NCBI GenBank assembly: GCA_946482545.1
Contig: CAMLRX010000044.1
Location: 1 to 33,703 of the forward strand
Length of the DNA: 33,703 nucleotides
Reading direction: 5' to 3'
From: an uncultured Flavihumibacter sp.
GTDB taxonomy: Bacteria; Bacteroidota; Bacteroidia; Chitinophagales; Chitinophagaceae
Shown here one piece after another: positions 33,076 through 33,703 of this stretch. The first letter of the stretch is position 1. Each line of letters opens with the position of its first letter. The translations under genes and the position numbers were made by a program. A model generated the notes under the pieces. It did not search any database. It saw nothing but the letters and a program-made list of their open reading frames with translations, and had not been told where the DNA came from.

Positions 33076-33081
33076 CGGAGC
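33051..33081 (-). terminator. Terminator of the HU gene
   Basis: GCTCCG (33056-33061) pairs with CGGAGC (33076-33081); on the minus strand TTTTT follows (33055-33051). 24 nt after the HU stop. Confidence 0.75.
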
Positions 33082-33104
33082 CTTAAACTATAAAAACAGT
33101 TCAA

Positions 33105-33374
33105 TTATATCTTGGCGGAAAGTTCTTTACCGGCTTTGAATTTAGCCACTTTCTTTGCCTTGATCTTGATAACGGCACCTGTTTGTGGGTTGCGGCCATT
33201 TCGGGCAGCGCGTTTGGTAACGGAAAAAGTACCAAAACCTACCAGGGTAACTTTACCACCACCTTTCAGGGTTTTGGTAACAGCTTCTGTAAAAGAATCC
33301 AGTGCTGCGTTGGCCTGTGTTTTAGTAACGCCGGCATCATCGGCAATTTTAGCGATCAATTCAGCTTTGTTCAT
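33105..33374 (-). CDS. HU family DNA-binding protein
   Basis: 89 residues. MNKAELIAKIADDAGVTKTQ start, then GFGTFSVTKRAARNGRNPQTG with the DNA-contacting arm and proline loop, and KIKAKKVAKFKAGKEL at the end. A nucleoid protein that bends DNA as a dimer. I use ATG at 33374; the in-frame extension to 33434 runs through the promoter and cannot be translated from it. Monocistronic: promoter upstream, hairpin terminator downstream. Confidence 0.96.
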   Translation of the reverse strand: MNKAELIAKIADDAGVTKTQANAALDSFTEAVTKTLKGGGKVTLVGFGTFSVTKRAARNGRNPQTGAVIKIKAKKVAKFKAGKELSAKI

Positions 33375-33405
33375 AGTGAGATGTTTTAATAGATTTTGTA
33401 TGGAA

Positions 33406-33434
33406 CAAATATAGACGCTTTTTCTTCCCGGCAA
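33406..33434 (-). promoter_or_regulatory. Bacteroidota-type promoter of the HU gene
   Basis: On the minus strand TTG (33434-33432), 18 nt, TATATTTG (33413-33406). Supports the HU start at 33374. Confidence 0.8.
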
Positions 33435-33544
33435 AATTTTTTTGATGAATTTCCTGCTCCGTGTTTTTCCCTGTAATCCCCACGGGATAAGGCTTTGGAA
33501 TGATACGTGAAAATACTGATCCGCTTACGGTGATTTCCCCGTTC

Positions 33545-33611
33545 CGCTGAAACCCTTGCTGGCAAAGGATTTCAGCGAATAATTAATGAAACCCTTACTG
33601 GTAAAGGGTTT
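33545..33611. repeat. Twin imperfect hairpins with compensatory changes
   Basis: Unit 1 (33545-33577) folds with CGCTGAAA/TTTCAGCG ends; unit 2 (33589-33611) folds with AAACCC/GGGTTT ends. Both share AAACCCTT-x-CTGG-y-AAAGG with one bulged A, and the x:y pair is G:C in one and A:T in the other. No gene in 33435-33703. Confidence 0.65.
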
Positions 33612-33703
33612 AGAAAGAATTTACGATTTATTCCGGATAAAAAAGAGGTGCCGTTTTGTTTTCCACAATTAGTTCACAACCTGCAATACGGAGCGGAAGG
33701 CAA

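Noticed and set aside
32889..33104. 71-codon minus ORF ending in repeat sequence
   Set aside because: It is in a different frame from the 32-residue bTHX gene, crosses the HU terminator and the bTHX promoter, and resembles no protein.
33375..33434. N-terminal extension of the HU gene
   Set aside because: It covers the HU promoter, and HU proteins start at MNKAEL.

Overview
The window looks like chromosomal DNA of a member of the Bacteroidota, most likely the Chitinophagaceae. Supporting signs are SusC/SusD-type outer-membrane genes, type IX secretion (T9SS) C-terminal domains on secreted proteins, a tiny bTHX ribosomal protein gene, starts without Shine-Dalgarno sequences, and many promoters of the Bacteroidota form TTG-N17..23-TAnnTTTG. 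I saw no prophage, transposase, CRISPR array, rRNA or tRNA. The assignment rests on motif reading by eye; nothing was searched.

Layout. 1-354: a palindromic intergenic repeat, then the rlmD promoter. 355-6322 (+): rlmD, two rhomboid proteases, a membrane-anchored EEP phosphohydrolase and cysS. 6367-7544 (-): a Tat-type cupin and an SRPBCC protein. 7798-8727 (+): a PfkB sugar kinase, ending at a terminator shared with a convergent secreted lamin-tail-domain protein (8868-10604, -). 10730-11914 (+): asd behind what looks like a complete amino-acid attenuator (promoter, 20-codon leader peptide, overlapping hairpins, terminator). 11911-15302 (-): a DUF2461 protein, a NUMOD4/HNH protein and ligA.

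15303-27889 (+) is a starch/maltooligosaccharide utilisation locus. It holds a secreted GH13 amylase with a T9SS tail, a Nudix-fold (NrtR-type) regulator with a degenerate Nudix box, then susC, susD, a small lipoprotein, a secreted protein that resembles the amylase N-terminus, and a SusE/F-like lipoprotein closed by a strong terminator. The palindrome TGTGTA-N5-TACACA lies upstream of both the amylase gene and susC, on either side of the regulator gene. This suggests a local regulon that uses a Nudix-type regulator; no SusR-like gene is in the window.

28122-33434 is a translation and housekeeping block: rplM-rpsI-rpsB-tsf, pyrH and pdxH on +, then bTHX and an HU-family gene on -. It carries leader and intergenic hairpins (rplM leader, rpsB-tsf gap) and several repeat families: an element built on GCGTCCTTGCTCC, TTTTGAAT-rich inverted repeats on both sides of pdxH, and twin hairpins with compensatory changes near the right end.

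The best candidates for something undescribed are the asd leader/attenuator and the shared operator of the Nudix-controlled starch locus.
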